Assembly (NCBI GenBank): GCA_910584115.1
Contig: CAJTYN010000033.1
Coordinates: 1 to 22,876 of the forward strand
Reading direction: 5' to 3'
DNA length: 22,876 bases
Source of the DNA: an uncultured Lachnospiraceae bacterium
GTDB lineage: Bacteria; Bacillota; Clostridia; Lachnospirales; Lachnospiraceae
The notes beneath the pieces were generated by a model. That model saw only the letters and a list, made by a program, of their open reading frames with translations, was not told the origin of the DNA and did no database searches. Both the position numbers and the translations under genes were made by a program. Positions 14,190 through 21,775 of the stretch are shown piece after piece (positions within the stretch are counted from its first letter, which is position 1; the number at the start of each line of letters is the position of its first letter).

Positions 14190-14885
14190 ATGCAGAAAAA
14201 TACTCCTGCTGAACGGTTATATAATGGTATCATCGCTGAGAACCCCACATTCAGCCTGATGCTGGGTATGTGTCCGACGCTTGCGGTCACCACATCCGGT
14301 ATCAACGGCATCGGCATGGGCCTGACCACCACGGTCATCCTGACGGCATCCAACATGCTGATCTCCATGCTGCGTAAAGTGATCCCGGACAAAGTGCGTG
14401 TGCCGGCTTTCATCGTGATCGTGGCTTCTTTCGTTACGATCGTACAGTTCCTGCTGCAGGGTTTTATCCCCAGCCTGAACGCGGCTCTGGGTATCTATAT
14501 CCCTCTGATCGTGGTAAACTGTATCATCTTAGGCCGTGCGGAATCCTACGCATCCAAGAATAAGGTCGTAGCGTCCATCTTCGACGGCATCGGCATGGGC
14601 TTAGGTTTTACCCTGTCCATCACGATCTTAGGTCTGATCCGTGAATTTATCGGCGCAGGGACATTATTCAACGTGGATATCCTGGGCGGGATCGGATACG
14701 AGCCTGTATCCATCTTCATCCTGGCTCCCGGAGCATTCCTGGTGCTGGCATTCTTAGCGGCTCTTCAGAACAAGTTCAAGGTGGGGGCTGCCAAGAGGGG
14801 CATCGATCCCAGTAACCCGACCACCTGCGGTGAAGGCTGTGCCAGCTGCGGAAACATCATGTGTAAAGGAAGGAGCGGAAAATAA
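14190..14885 (+). CDS. rnfE: Rnf complex membrane subunit RnfE
   Basis: A 231-residue integral membrane subunit related to RnfA and NqrD, with six hydrophobic segments. Cys28 in GMCPTLAVTTS and Cys111 in VNCIILGRAES match the residues that, with their RnfA counterparts, hold a 2Fe-2S cluster inside the membrane. The ATG at 14190 is preferred over the TTG at 14184, which overlaps the rnfG stop, because the AAAGGGGG site is 9 nt away from it. Unusually the C-terminus has a hydrophilic tail with four cysteines (C213, C217, C220, C225). rnfA starts 2 nt after the stop. Confidence 0.95.
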   Translation: MQKNTPAERLYNGIIAENPTFSLMLGMCPTLAVTTSGINGIGMGLTTTVILTASNMLISMLRKVIPDKVRVPAFIVIVASFVTIVQFLLQGFIPSLNAALGIYIPLIVVNCIILGRAESYASKNKVVASIFDGIGMGLGFTLSITILGLIREFIGAGTLFNVDILGGIGYEPVSIFILAPGAFLVLAFLAALQNKFKVGAAKRGIDPSNPTTCGEGCASCGNIMCKGRSGK

Positions 14886-14887
14886 TC

Positions 14888-15463
14888 ATGAAAGAATTAT
14901 TGATCATAGCCATCGGCTCGTCCGTGGTGAACAATGTAGTCCTGAGCCAGTTTTTGGGTCTGTGTCCGTTCTTCGGTGTTTCCAAGAAGATCGAGACGGC
15001 ATCGGGCATGAGCGCGGCGGTCATCTTCGTCATCACGCTGTCCTCCTTTGTGGCCAGCCTGATCTATAAGTTCATCCTGATACCGGTCAACGCGACGTAC
15101 CTGCAGACCATCGTGTTCATCCTGGTCATCGCTGCCCTGGTGCAGTTCGTGGAGATGTTCCTGAAGAAGGCCATGCCGCCTCTCTATCAGAGTCTGGGCG
15201 TGTACCTGCCTCTGATCACCACCAACTGTGCGGTATTGGGTGTGGCGCTGACAAACGTACAGAAAGATTATGGTATCCTGAGCAGTACCATCAACGGTCT
15301 GGCGACGGCATTGGGATTTGGGATCTCCATCATCATCCTGGCCGGACTGAGGGAAAAAATGGAAACTAACGACATACCAAAAGCATTTCAGGGATTCCCC
15401 CATGTATTGCTGACAGCTTGTCTGATGGCGATCGCATTTTTCGGATTCTCAGGAATGATATAA
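14888..15463 (+). CDS. rnfA: Rnf complex membrane subunit RnfA
   Basis: A 191-residue six-helix membrane protein, the partner of RnfE. Cys26 in GLCPFFGVSKK and Cys114 in TTNCAVLGVAL are the membrane 2Fe-2S ligands. SSVVNNVVLSQFLG near the N-terminus is a strong family signature. The length equals the family norm. The ATG lies 2 nt after the rnfE stop, with AAAGGAAGGAG in the end of rnfE as ribosome site, so the two halves of the iron-sulfur site are made from adjacent coupled genes. Confidence 0.97.
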   Translation: MKELLIIAIGSSVVNNVVLSQFLGLCPFFGVSKKIETASGMSAAVIFVITLSSFVASLIYKFILIPVNATYLQTIVFILVIAALVQFVEMFLKKAMPPLYQSLGVYLPLITTNCAVLGVALTNVQKDYGILSSTINGLATALGFGISIIILAGLREKMETNDIPKAFQGFPHVLLTACLMAIAFFGFSGMI

Positions 15464-15475
15464 GGAGGCGGCGAG

Positions 15476-16258
15476 ATGGGATTTATAATAGCGGCTTTAG
15501 TAGTAGGCGGGACTGGGCTCTTTATAGGTGTATTCCTGGGAGTTGCCGGTATCAAATTCGCCGTGGAAGTAGATGAGAAAGAAGTAGCTGTCCGTGAAGC
15601 GCTGCCGGGAAATAACTGCGGCGGCTGCGGCTACCCGGGATGTGACGGTCTGGCGGCCGCGATCGCGAAGGGCGAGGCGCCCGTAAACGCCTGTCCGGTA
15701 GGCGGCGAGCCTGCGGCAAACGAGATCGCCGCGATCATGGGCCAGGAAGTGGGCGAGAGCGTCCGTGAAGTGGCTTTCGTAAAATGCGGCGGTGATTGTG
15801 AGATCGCGAAAGAAAATTATAAATACACAGGCGTTCAGGACTGTGAGATGATGGCCTTCGTACCCTCCGGCGGGGCGAAGAAATGCAACTACGGCTGTCT
15901 GGGCTTCGGCTCCTGCGTGAAAGCCTGCCCCTTTGATGCCATACATATCGTAAACGGGGTGGCTGTCGTAGACAAAGAAGCATGTAAAGCCTGTGGAAAA
16001 TGTATCGCGAAATGTCCGAAACACCTGATCGAGCTGGTACCGTACGATCAGACAACATTCGTACACTGCAGCTCCAAAGATAAAGGTAAAGTAGTCACCA
16101 GCAGTTGTGATATCGGCTGCATCGGCTGTAAGAAATGTGAAAAGAACTGTGAGGCCGGTGCCATCACGGTAACGGATTTCGTAGCGCATATCGACTACAG
16201 CAAATGTACGAACTGCGGCAAATGTAAAGAAGAATGTCCGCGTAACGTGATCTTCTAA
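15476..16258 (+). CDS. rnfB: Rnf complex ferredoxin-accepting subunit RnfB
   Basis: A 260-residue iron-sulfur protein that receives electrons from reduced ferredoxin. An N-terminal membrane anchor (about 3-26) is followed by the Fe-S domain with C48, C51, C56 and C73 (CGGCGYPGC pattern). Four ferredoxin-type sets follow: C137/C141/C147/C151, C170/C173/C176/C180, C215/C218/C221/C225 and C244/C247/C250/C254. Extra cysteines occur at 104, 108, 123, 198 and 211. This is enough for at least five 4Fe-4S clusters, more than in proteobacterial RnfB and in line with clostridial forms. TAAGGAGG precedes the ATG. It is the last gene of the operon and is followed by a strong terminator. Confidence 0.97.
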   Translation: MGFIIAALVVGGTGLFIGVFLGVAGIKFAVEVDEKEVAVREALPGNNCGGCGYPGCDGLAAAIAKGEAPVNACPVGGEPAANEIAAIMGQEVGESVREVAFVKCGGDCEIAKENYKYTGVQDCEMMAFVPSGGAKKCNYGCLGFGSCVKACPFDAIHIVNGVAVVDKEACKACGKCIAKCPKHLIELVPYDQTTFVHCSSKDKGKVVTSSCDIGCIGCKKCEKNCEAGAITVTDFVAHIDYSKCTNCGKCKEECPRNVIF

Positions 16259-16300
16259 AAGACGGATATATATCAAGGGTAACAAAGATAACGAGAAAAG

Positions 16301-16336
16301 GACGGCTGTGGCTGAGAGAGCGCAGCCGTCGTTTTT
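16301..16336 (+). terminator. Terminator of the rnf operon
   Basis: GACGGCTGTG (16301-16310) pairs with CGCAGCCGTC (16321-16330) over 10 bp with one G-U. A 10-nt loop separates the arms and a T-run starts at 16332. It lies 43 nt after rnfB and 22 nt before the next start codon. Confidence 0.85.
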
Positions 16337-16357
16337 CAATATGAGGGAGGAGAGACG

Positions 16358-18556
16358 ATGAAAAAAAGTATGAGGACCATGACGATCTGCCTGGCCCTGC
16401 TGCTCCTGCTGATCCCTGCGCACACGCTCTGGGCGGCGGGGACAGATGGGATCACCGATGTGGAGATAACGGTCCAGTACGGCCAGACAGAGGCGCGGAG
16501 CATGCTGGATATGATCAATGCGTTCCGCACAGGGCCGGAAGCGTGGCAGTATGACAGCAGCGGGAATAAGGAAAAGTTCGAAGATCTGAACGAGCTGAGA
16601 TACGACTATCGGTTAGAAGCGGCGGCCATGCAGAGGGCGGCGGAGATCGCCGTGTACTTTGAGCATGAACGTCCTGATGGATCGATCTGTTTTACGGTCT
16701 GTGACGGCATAGGCGGGGAAAATATCGCGGCAGGCGTACGGACGGCGGCACAGGCTCTAGAGCTGTGGAAGGAGACGGATGAGCCTTACGAGGGGCAGGG
16801 GCACAGGCGGAATATGCTGGGCCTGTACGGGACGGTCGGCATCGGCCATGCCTATTTCAACGGAAGGCATTTCTGGGTACAGGAATTCGGATACGGTATT
16901 CCCGCGGAAGAAGGTCCTGCGGCAAATGATGCCGAGACATCTGTCCAGATCCAAGTCCGGGAGGAGTATATTTTAGAACGTACGATGGGCAGTGTGCAGG
17001 AGCAGAGCGTCGTATACGGGGAGACGGCAGGACTTCCGGCCATCTCCATGCGGATGCGGCTGACGGAAACTTGGCCGAAGGTGACATTTCCCGTCGACGT
17101 AGACTGCACCTGGACGGTGGAGGATGAGACAGTCGCGGCGATCGAGAACGGGAAGATCGTCGGGAAGAAGGCAGGCCATACAGCCCTCCGCGTCAATGAG
17201 ATGCCCGACGTGACCGTCCCGCTGACGGTGACGCCCATCTCAGTCGCGGAGGCGCAGATCCGATTGGCGGAAGCCTCCTGTGCCTACGACGGGACGGCCC
17301 AGACGCCGGAAGTCCGGGCGGTGGTCGTAAAGGACAGGGAGCTGATCCCAGACGAGGACTATACGATCGGTTACGAAAACAATACGAGGCCCGGCACGGC
17401 GAAAGTGGTGGTCACAGGGATCGGAAACTACCAGGGGACGGCCGAGCAGAGCTTCGAGATCATATGTGAACACCGATTTGACCAGGGGCAGGTGATCCGG
17501 GAAGCCACATGCACAGAGGACGGCGAGAGACTCTACACATGCGGACTCTGCCAGTCCACGAAGACAGAACCGATCCCGGCCACCGGCCACACAGAGGTCA
17601 AAGACGAGGCGTCCGCGCCCACCTGTACGGAGACGGGAAAGACCGAAGGGAGCCATTGCTCCGTCTGCGGAGAAGTCCTCATTTCCCAGGAGACGATCCC
17701 GGCGGCGGGACACAGGTACCAGGGCGCGCCTGTCTTCATCTGGAGAGGATCTGCCGCCTGCGGGGCCGTACAGACATGCACCGTCTGTCAGACAGAGCAG
17801 TCCAGGACCTGTACCGTCACGTCAGAGATCATAAAAGAGGCGTCCTGTACAGAGGACGGGAGGGCCGACAGCACAGCCGCGATCCGCATAGACGGCAGGA
17901 CATACACAGCCACGAAGACATCCGTCATAGAAAAGACGGGCCATGCATTCCAGACTTCCATCACGAAGGCCACGCCCAAGAAGGACGGAAAGATCACGGA
18001 AGAATGCAGCCGATGCGGCACGGTCAGGAGTGAGAACGTCCTCCATCGTCCCAAGACGATCAGGCTTTCCGCAAAAGACTATGTCTACAACGGAAAAGAG
18101 AAAAGACCGTCCGTGACCGTAACAGACAAGAACGGAAAGACCATCCGTCCCCAGGACTATAAGATCGACTATGCAAAAGGCCGTAAAGCCGTCGGCATCT
18201 ATAAAGTAACGGTCATCTTCCGGGGCGGCCGGTATACAGGGCAGATGTCCGATACATTTACCATCCGGCCTCAGAAAGTCAGCCTGGGCAGAGTGCAGAA
18301 TGTGAAGGGCAGGAAGATGAAGATCCAGTGGAAACGGGCCGCGTCTGTCAGCGGATACCAGATCCAGTATGCTGCGTCATCCTCTTTCAAGGGGGCCAGG
18401 TCCGTCCAGGCCGACGGCAAAAAAGTCTCCCAGACGATCGGCAGACTGGCCAAAGGAAAGAGATGCTATGTGCGGATCCGCGCCTACAAGACCGTCTCCG
18501 GAAAGAAGATCTATTCGGACTGGAGCGCAAAGAAGAACGTGGTCATACGGAAATAG
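16358..18556 (+). CDS. Secreted CAP-domain (SCP/PR-1-like) multidomain protein
   Basis: A 732-residue protein with a signal peptide (Lys/Arg start, hydrophobic 9-21, likely cut after WAA at about 25-27). Residues about 45-180 form a CAP domain, with His103 in FEHERPDGS, GENIAAG (120-126), GHRRNML (148-154) and GIGHAYF (161-167). A BIG2-like Ig fold lies at about 205-292. Two modules of the 'YDGTAQTP...DYTIGYENN...GTAKV' type sit at about 308-368 and 577-636. Between them are repeated Cys/His modules (370-560) with CxxC pairs and GH motifs. A C-terminal Fn3 domain covers about 640-730. No LPXTG or membrane anchor is seen, so it is probably released or held non-covalently. GGGAGGAG precedes the ATG. 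The substrate of the CAP domain is unknown. Confidence 0.88.
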   Translation: MKKSMRTMTICLALLLLLIPAHTLWAAGTDGITDVEITVQYGQTEARSMLDMINAFRTGPEAWQYDSSGNKEKFEDLNELRYDYRLEAAAMQRAAEIAVYFEHERPDGSICFTVCDGIGGENIAAGVRTAAQALELWKETDEPYEGQGHRRNMLGLYGTVGIGHAYFNGRHFWVQEFGYGIPAEEGPAANDAETSVQIQVREEYILERTMGSVQEQSVVYGETAGLPAISMRMRLTETWPKVTFPVDVDCTWTVEDETVAAIENGKIVGKKAGHTALRVNEMPDVTVPLTVTPISVAEAQIRLAEASCAYDGTAQTPEVRAVVVKDRELIPDEDYTIGYENNTRPGTAKVVVTGIGNYQGTAEQSFEIICEHRFDQGQVIREATCTEDGERLYTCGLCQSTKTEPIPATGHTEVKDEASAPTCTETGKTEGSHCSVCGEVLISQETIPAAGHRYQGAPVFIWRGSAACGAVQTCTVCQTEQSRTCTVTSEIIKEASCTEDGRADSTAAIRIDGRTYTATKTSVIEKTGHAFQTSITKATPKKDGKITEECSRCGTVRSENVLHRPKTIRLSAKDYVYNGKEKRPSVTVTDKNGKTIRPQDYKIDYAKGRKAVGIYKVTVIFRGGRYTGQMSDTFTIRPQKVSLGRVQNVKGRKMKIQWKRAASVSGYQIQYAASSSFKGARSVQADGKKVSQTIGRLAKGKRCYVRIRAYKTVSGKKIYSDWSAKKNVVIRK

Positions 18557-18567
18557 GAGATGGAGGG

Positions 18568-18603
18568 ATACTGCCGCAAAAGATCCGCGCGGCAGTATTT
18601 TTT
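18568..18603 (+). terminator. Terminator after the CAP-domain gene
   Basis: ATACTGCCGC (18568-18577) pairs perfectly with GCGGCAGTAT (18589-18598), with an 11-nt loop and six T at 18598-18603. With the rnf terminator it isolates the CAP gene as its own transcription unit, although I see no clear promoter for it. Confidence 0.88.
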
Positions 18604-18632
18604 CGTTTTACAGAGAATATCGGCGAGATTTA

Positions 18633-18641
18633 TGGTATAAT
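18633..18641 (+). promoter_or_regulatory. Extended -10 promoter of the kinase-epimerase-ispF unit
   Basis: TGGTATAAT at 18633-18641 is a perfect extended -10, about 34 nt before the kinase ATG. TTTACA further upstream is 23 nt away, too far for a normal -35. A second TATAAT lies a few bases downstream. Confidence 0.55.
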
Positions 18642-18674
18642 CATTTTATAATATGTTTGAAGGAGGAAACGCAG

Positions 18675-20282
18675 ATGAGCATAGAAAACAAAGATGTAAA
18701 AAAACAGATCATGGACGGCAACACCGCGTTGGGGATCGAGTTTGGCTCCACACGGATCAAAGCGGTGCTGGTGGGGGAGGACAACGTACCCATCGCCTCC
18801 GGCGCGCACGACTGGGAGAACCGTCTGGAGAACGGGATCTGGACATACGCGCTGGAGGATGTGTGGAAGGGCTTGCAGGACAGCTACCAGAAGATGGCAA
18901 AAGACGTGGAAGAAAGATACGGCGTCTCACTGGAGACGATCGGATCCATCGGTTTCAGCGCCATGATGCACGGCTACATGCCTTTTGACAAAGAGGGAAA
19001 TCTCCTGGTGCCGTTTCGGACCTGGCGCAACAACATCACCGAGCCTGCCTGTGAAAAGCTCTCGGCCCTCTTCGGACCCCACATCCCCCAGAGGTGGAGC
19101 ATCGCCCATCTCTACCAGGCGATCTTGAACGGGGAAGAGCACGTAAAAGACATCGACTTCATGACCACGCTGGACGGCTATGTCCACTGGCAGCTCACAG
19201 GGCAGAAAGTCTTAGGCGTGGGGCAGGCATCCGGCATGTTCCCCATCGATTCCAATACCAGGACCTATCATGCGACGATGGTGCAGCAGTTCGACGAGCT
19301 GGTGGCCGAGCATCATTATCCCTGGAAGATGCTGGATATCTTCCCGAAAGTCCTGGTGGCAGGCGATGACGCGGGGACGCTCACAGAGGAAGGGGCAAAA
19401 CGCCTGGACGTGAGCGGCAGGCTGAAGGCCGGGATCCCCTTATGCCCGCCGGAGGGCGACGCCGGGACAGGGATGGCCGCCACCAACAGCGTAGCCGTGC
19501 GCACCGGCAATGTGTCCGCGGGAACTTCTGTCTTCGCCATGATCGTCCTGGAAAAAGACCTCTCCAAGCATTATCCGGAGATCGATCTGGTGACCACGCC
19601 CTCCGGCGACCCGGTGGCCATGGTCCACTGCCAGAACTGCACGTCGGACTTAAATGCCTGGGTGGGACTGTTCAGGGAGTTTGCGGAGACGTTTGACATG
19701 AAAGTGGATATGGACAAGCTCTTCGGGACATTATACAGGAAAGCCATGGAGGGAGACGCGGACTGCGGCGGACTGCTGTCCTACTGCTATTTCTCCGGGG
19801 AGCATATCACGAACTTTGAGGAAGGACGGCCGCTTTTTGTCCGCTCGCCGGAGAGCAAGTTCAACCTGGCGAATTTCATGCGGGCGCATCTCTTTACCAC
19901 CTTCGGCGCGCTGAACACAGGCATGAAGATCCTGAACAAAGAGAACGTGAAGATCGACCGGATCACAGGCCACGGCGGCATCTTCAAGACAAAGGGCGTG
20001 GCCCAGAAGATCCTGGCCGCGGCCGTGCAGGCGCCGGTGTCCGTCATGGAGACGGCCGGAGAGGGCGGCGCCTGGGGGATCGCGCTGTTGGCTTCCTATA
20101 TGAAGAACCGTATGGAGGGAGAAACTCTGGAAGAGTATCTGGATAAAAACGTGTTCACCGGGGACGCCGGGATTGAGGAGAAGCCGGATCCGGCGGACGT
20201 GGCCGGCTACGAGAAATTCATGGAACGCTACACCGAAGGGCTGGCGATCGAGCGGGCCGCAGTGGATCATCTGCTGCAGTAA
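18675..20282 (+). CDS. FGGY-family carbohydrate kinase, probable L-ribulokinase or xylulokinase
   Basis: A 535-residue sugar kinase of the FGGY/ASKHA type. ALGIEFGSTRIKAVLVG (18-34) is the first phosphate-binding strand-loop, and PEGDAGTGMAATN holds Asp262 in the GDAGTG segment expected at the catalytic site. VRTGNVSAGTSVFAM and GHGGIFKTKGVAQ are ATPase-fold motifs. Because L-ribulose-5-phosphate 4-epimerase follows 16 nt later, L-ribulose is the best guess for substrate, with D-xylulose as alternative; the protein is not the classical AraB sequence type. AGGAGG at 18661-18666 sets the ATG at 18675; the reading frame stays open upstream to 18369, but that part overlaps the CAP gene in another frame. 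Phosphorylated product would enter the pentose phosphate pathway. Confidence 0.82.
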   Translation: MSIENKDVKKQIMDGNTALGIEFGSTRIKAVLVGEDNVPIASGAHDWENRLENGIWTYALEDVWKGLQDSYQKMAKDVEERYGVSLETIGSIGFSAMMHGYMPFDKEGNLLVPFRTWRNNITEPACEKLSALFGPHIPQRWSIAHLYQAILNGEEHVKDIDFMTTLDGYVHWQLTGQKVLGVGQASGMFPIDSNTRTYHATMVQQFDELVAEHHYPWKMLDIFPKVLVAGDDAGTLTEEGAKRLDVSGRLKAGIPLCPPEGDAGTGMAATNSVAVRTGNVSAGTSVFAMIVLEKDLSKHYPEIDLVTTPSGDPVAMVHCQNCTSDLNAWVGLFREFAETFDMKVDMDKLFGTLYRKAMEGDADCGGLLSYCYFSGEHITNFEEGRPLFVRSPESKFNLANFMRAHLFTTFGALNTGMKILNKENVKIDRITGHGGIFKTKGVAQKILAAAVQAPVSVMETAGEGGAWGIALLASYMKNRMEGETLEEYLDKNVFTGDAGIEEKPDPADVAGYEKFMERYTEGLAIERAAVDHLLQ

Positions 20283-20298
20283 GAGAGGGGAAGAGACG

Positions 20299-20985
20299 AT
20301 GTTAGAGGCATTGAAACAAAAAGTCTACGAAGCCAATATGGATTTGCCCAAGTACGGCCTGGTGACCTTTACCTGGGGGAATGTGAGCGCCATCGACCGG
20401 GAGACGGGGTATTTTGCCATAAAGCCCAGCGGCGTGGCGTATGAAGAACTGCGTCCCGAGGACATGGTGATCATGGATCTGGACATGAACAAGATCGAGG
20501 GGGAGATGAACCCCTCCTCCGACACGGCCACCCACTGTGAACTGTACAGGGCATTTCCCTCGATCGGCGGCGTGGTGCATACCCACTCCCCCTGGGCCAC
20601 CAGCTGGGCGCAGGCGGGGAGAGAGATCCCCTGCTACGGGACGACCCATGCGGATTACATCTATGGGGCGGTCCCCTGTGTGCGCAACCTGACGAAAGAG
20701 GAACTGGAGGATTACGAGGCCAATACGGGCCGGCTGATCGTGGAACATTTTAAGAAAGCGGACGTGGAGGCGGTCCCCTGCGTCCTCTGCAAGAACCACG
20801 GGCCGTTCGCCTGGGGCAAAGACGCCCATGAGGCGGTCCACAACGCGGTGGTGCTCGAAGAGGTGGCGAAGATGGCGGCGCGCTGTGAGAGCTTAAACCC
20901 ACAGGTGCGGCCCGCGCCCCAGGAACTGCAGGACAAGCATTATTTCCGTAAGCATGGGGCGAACGCCTATTACGGACAGAAATAA
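20299..20985 (+). CDS. araD: L-ribulose-5-phosphate 4-epimerase
   Basis: A 228-residue class II aldolase-fold enzyme that converts L-ribulose 5-phosphate to D-xylulose 5-phosphate. GNVSAID (27-33) and KPSGVAYEEL (42-51) are phosphate and substrate contacts. SSDTATH supplies Asp75, and VVHTHSPWAT supplies the zinc ligands His94 and His96, with His167 in KNHGPFAWG as the third. HADYIYG has Asp119, the counterpart of the catalytic Asp120 of E. coli AraD. The length matches AraD (about 231). The related UlaF and SgbE enzymes cannot be excluded by sequence alone, but the adjacent kinase and absence of ascorbate genes favour the arabinose or ribulose route. GAGGGGAAGAG precedes the ATG. Confidence 0.93.
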   Translation: MLEALKQKVYEANMDLPKYGLVTFTWGNVSAIDRETGYFAIKPSGVAYEELRPEDMVIMDLDMNKIEGEMNPSSDTATHCELYRAFPSIGGVVHTHSPWATSWAQAGREIPCYGTTHADYIYGAVPCVRNLTKEELEDYEANTGRLIVEHFKKADVEAVPCVLCKNHGPFAWGKDAHEAVHNAVVLEEVAKMAARCESLNPQVRPAPQELQDKHYFRKHGANAYYGQK

Positions 20986-20999
20986 GGGGGCAGGGACAT

Positions 21000-21521
21000 A
21001 TGCGGGCAGGTATCGGATACGACGTACATCGGCTGGTGAAAGGCCGGGACCTGATCCTGGGCGGCGTGAAGATCCCCTATGAAAAAGGGCTGCTGGGACA
21101 TTCGGATGCGGATGTCCTGCTCCACGCCGTCATGGACGCCCTCCTGGGAGCGGCGGCCCTAGGGGACATCGGCAGGCATTTCCCGGACACCCAGGAAGAA
21201 TACAGAGGGATATCCAGTCTGGAACTCTTGCGGCGGGTAGGGGAGCTGCTGGAGCGGGAGTACTATCAGATCGAAAATATCGACGCCACCATCATCGCCC
21301 AGCAGCCCAAGATGGCCCCCCACATCCCCCAGATGAAAAAAAACGTGGCGGACGTCCTGCATCTCAGCGAAGATCAGGTAAACATCAAAGCGACCACCGA
21401 AGAGGGCCTGGGCTTCACCGGACGGGGAGAAGGCATATCGGCCCAAGCCATCTGCTCCCTGCGTCCCGCGCCGGAGGGACTCGCGCCTCCGTGCAGAGGA
21501 TGCGGACGGGAAGGAACATGA
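21000..21521 (+). CDS. ispF: 2-C-methyl-D-erythritol 2,4-cyclodiphosphate synthase
   Basis: A 173-residue enzyme of the non-mevalonate isoprenoid pathway that cyclises the CDP-methylerythritol phosphate intermediate with loss of CMP. Metal ligands Asp8, His10 (GYDVHRL) and His42 (GHSDADVLLHA) are at the same numbers as in E. coli. DIGRHFPDT, and ATTEEGLGFTGRGEGISAQA near the end, are the substrate and CDP loops. The family is usually about 157-160 residues, so there is an extra C-terminal tail of about 15 residues with two cysteines (CRGC). The start lies 14 nt after the araD stop, suggesting co-transcription with the sugar genes. ispD is not in the window. Confidence 0.96.
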   Translation: MRAGIGYDVHRLVKGRDLILGGVKIPYEKGLLGHSDADVLLHAVMDALLGAAALGDIGRHFPDTQEEYRGISSLELLRRVGELLEREYYQIENIDATIIAQQPKMAPHIPQMKKNVADVLHLSEDQVNIKATTEEGLGFTGRGEGISAQAICSLRPAPEGLAPPCRGCGREGT

Positions 21522-21601
21522 TCGCAGGCATCGGATGATACGGAGATCCCAGATCTTCAATCTTGATTTAATATATATTTTATAGAATACCTACCGTTCA
21601 A

Positions 21602-21649
21602 AAAAGCGTTTTAAGGGGTCCGGGGGAAATGTGATTCCCCGGCGCTTTT
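21602..21649 (+). terminator. Probable terminator downstream of ispF
   Basis: A compact hairpin pairs CCGGGGGAA (20-28 of the 21600 block) with TTCCCCGG (21635-21642), with a bulged G and loop ATGTGA. It is enclosed by AAAAGCG (21602-21608) and CGCTTTT (21643-21649). A short T-run ends the structure. It lies 80 nt after ispF and 127 nt before hflX. Confidence 0.65.
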
Positions 21650-21650
21650 G

Positions 21651-21673
21651 GTACTTTTCTCGCAGAAAAGTAC
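21651..21673. repeat. Perfect palindromic hairpin GTACTTTTCT-N3-AGAAAAGTAC
   Basis: Two perfect 10-nt arms flank a 3-nt loop (CGC), directly after the probable ispF terminator. It has no T-run on the plus strand. Similar GGTACTTTTCT-type palindromes occur as small dispersed intergenic repeats in other genomes, but only one copy is in this window. Confidence 0.6.
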
Positions 21674-21681
21674 ACAGCAAA

Positions 21682-21701
21682 GATCTGAGTGGCCACAGAT
21701 C
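21682..21701. other. Small inverted repeat GATCTG...CAGATC before hflX
   Basis: GATCTG (21682-21687) and CAGATC (21696-21701) surround an 8-nt loop. It is the third hairpin in a row between ispF and hflX. It could be an RNA structure in the hflX leader or an operator; no promoter is clear nearby. Confidence 0.35.
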
Positions 21702-21775
21702 GCACCAAATATCGATAAGATCCGAGCAATCTACAGGATTTAGAGGGCTTTCAGACACCCTCCAGGAGGTAATGA

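Noticed and set aside
15497..16423. A 308-codon open frame on the minus strand opposite rnfB
   Set aside because: It mirrors the cysteine-rich rnfB gene, crosses the rnf terminator and has no recognisable domain or ribosome site.
16964..18060. Possible repeat array or CRISPR-like periodicity in the CAP gene
   Set aside because: The repetition is at the protein module level (Cys/His modules) and not exact at the DNA level; there are no regular direct repeats with spacers.
18369..18674. An upstream in-frame extension of the sugar kinase
   Set aside because: It would overlap the CAP-domain gene in another frame and read through its terminator; the AGGAGG-preceded ATG at 18675 starts where kinase homology starts.
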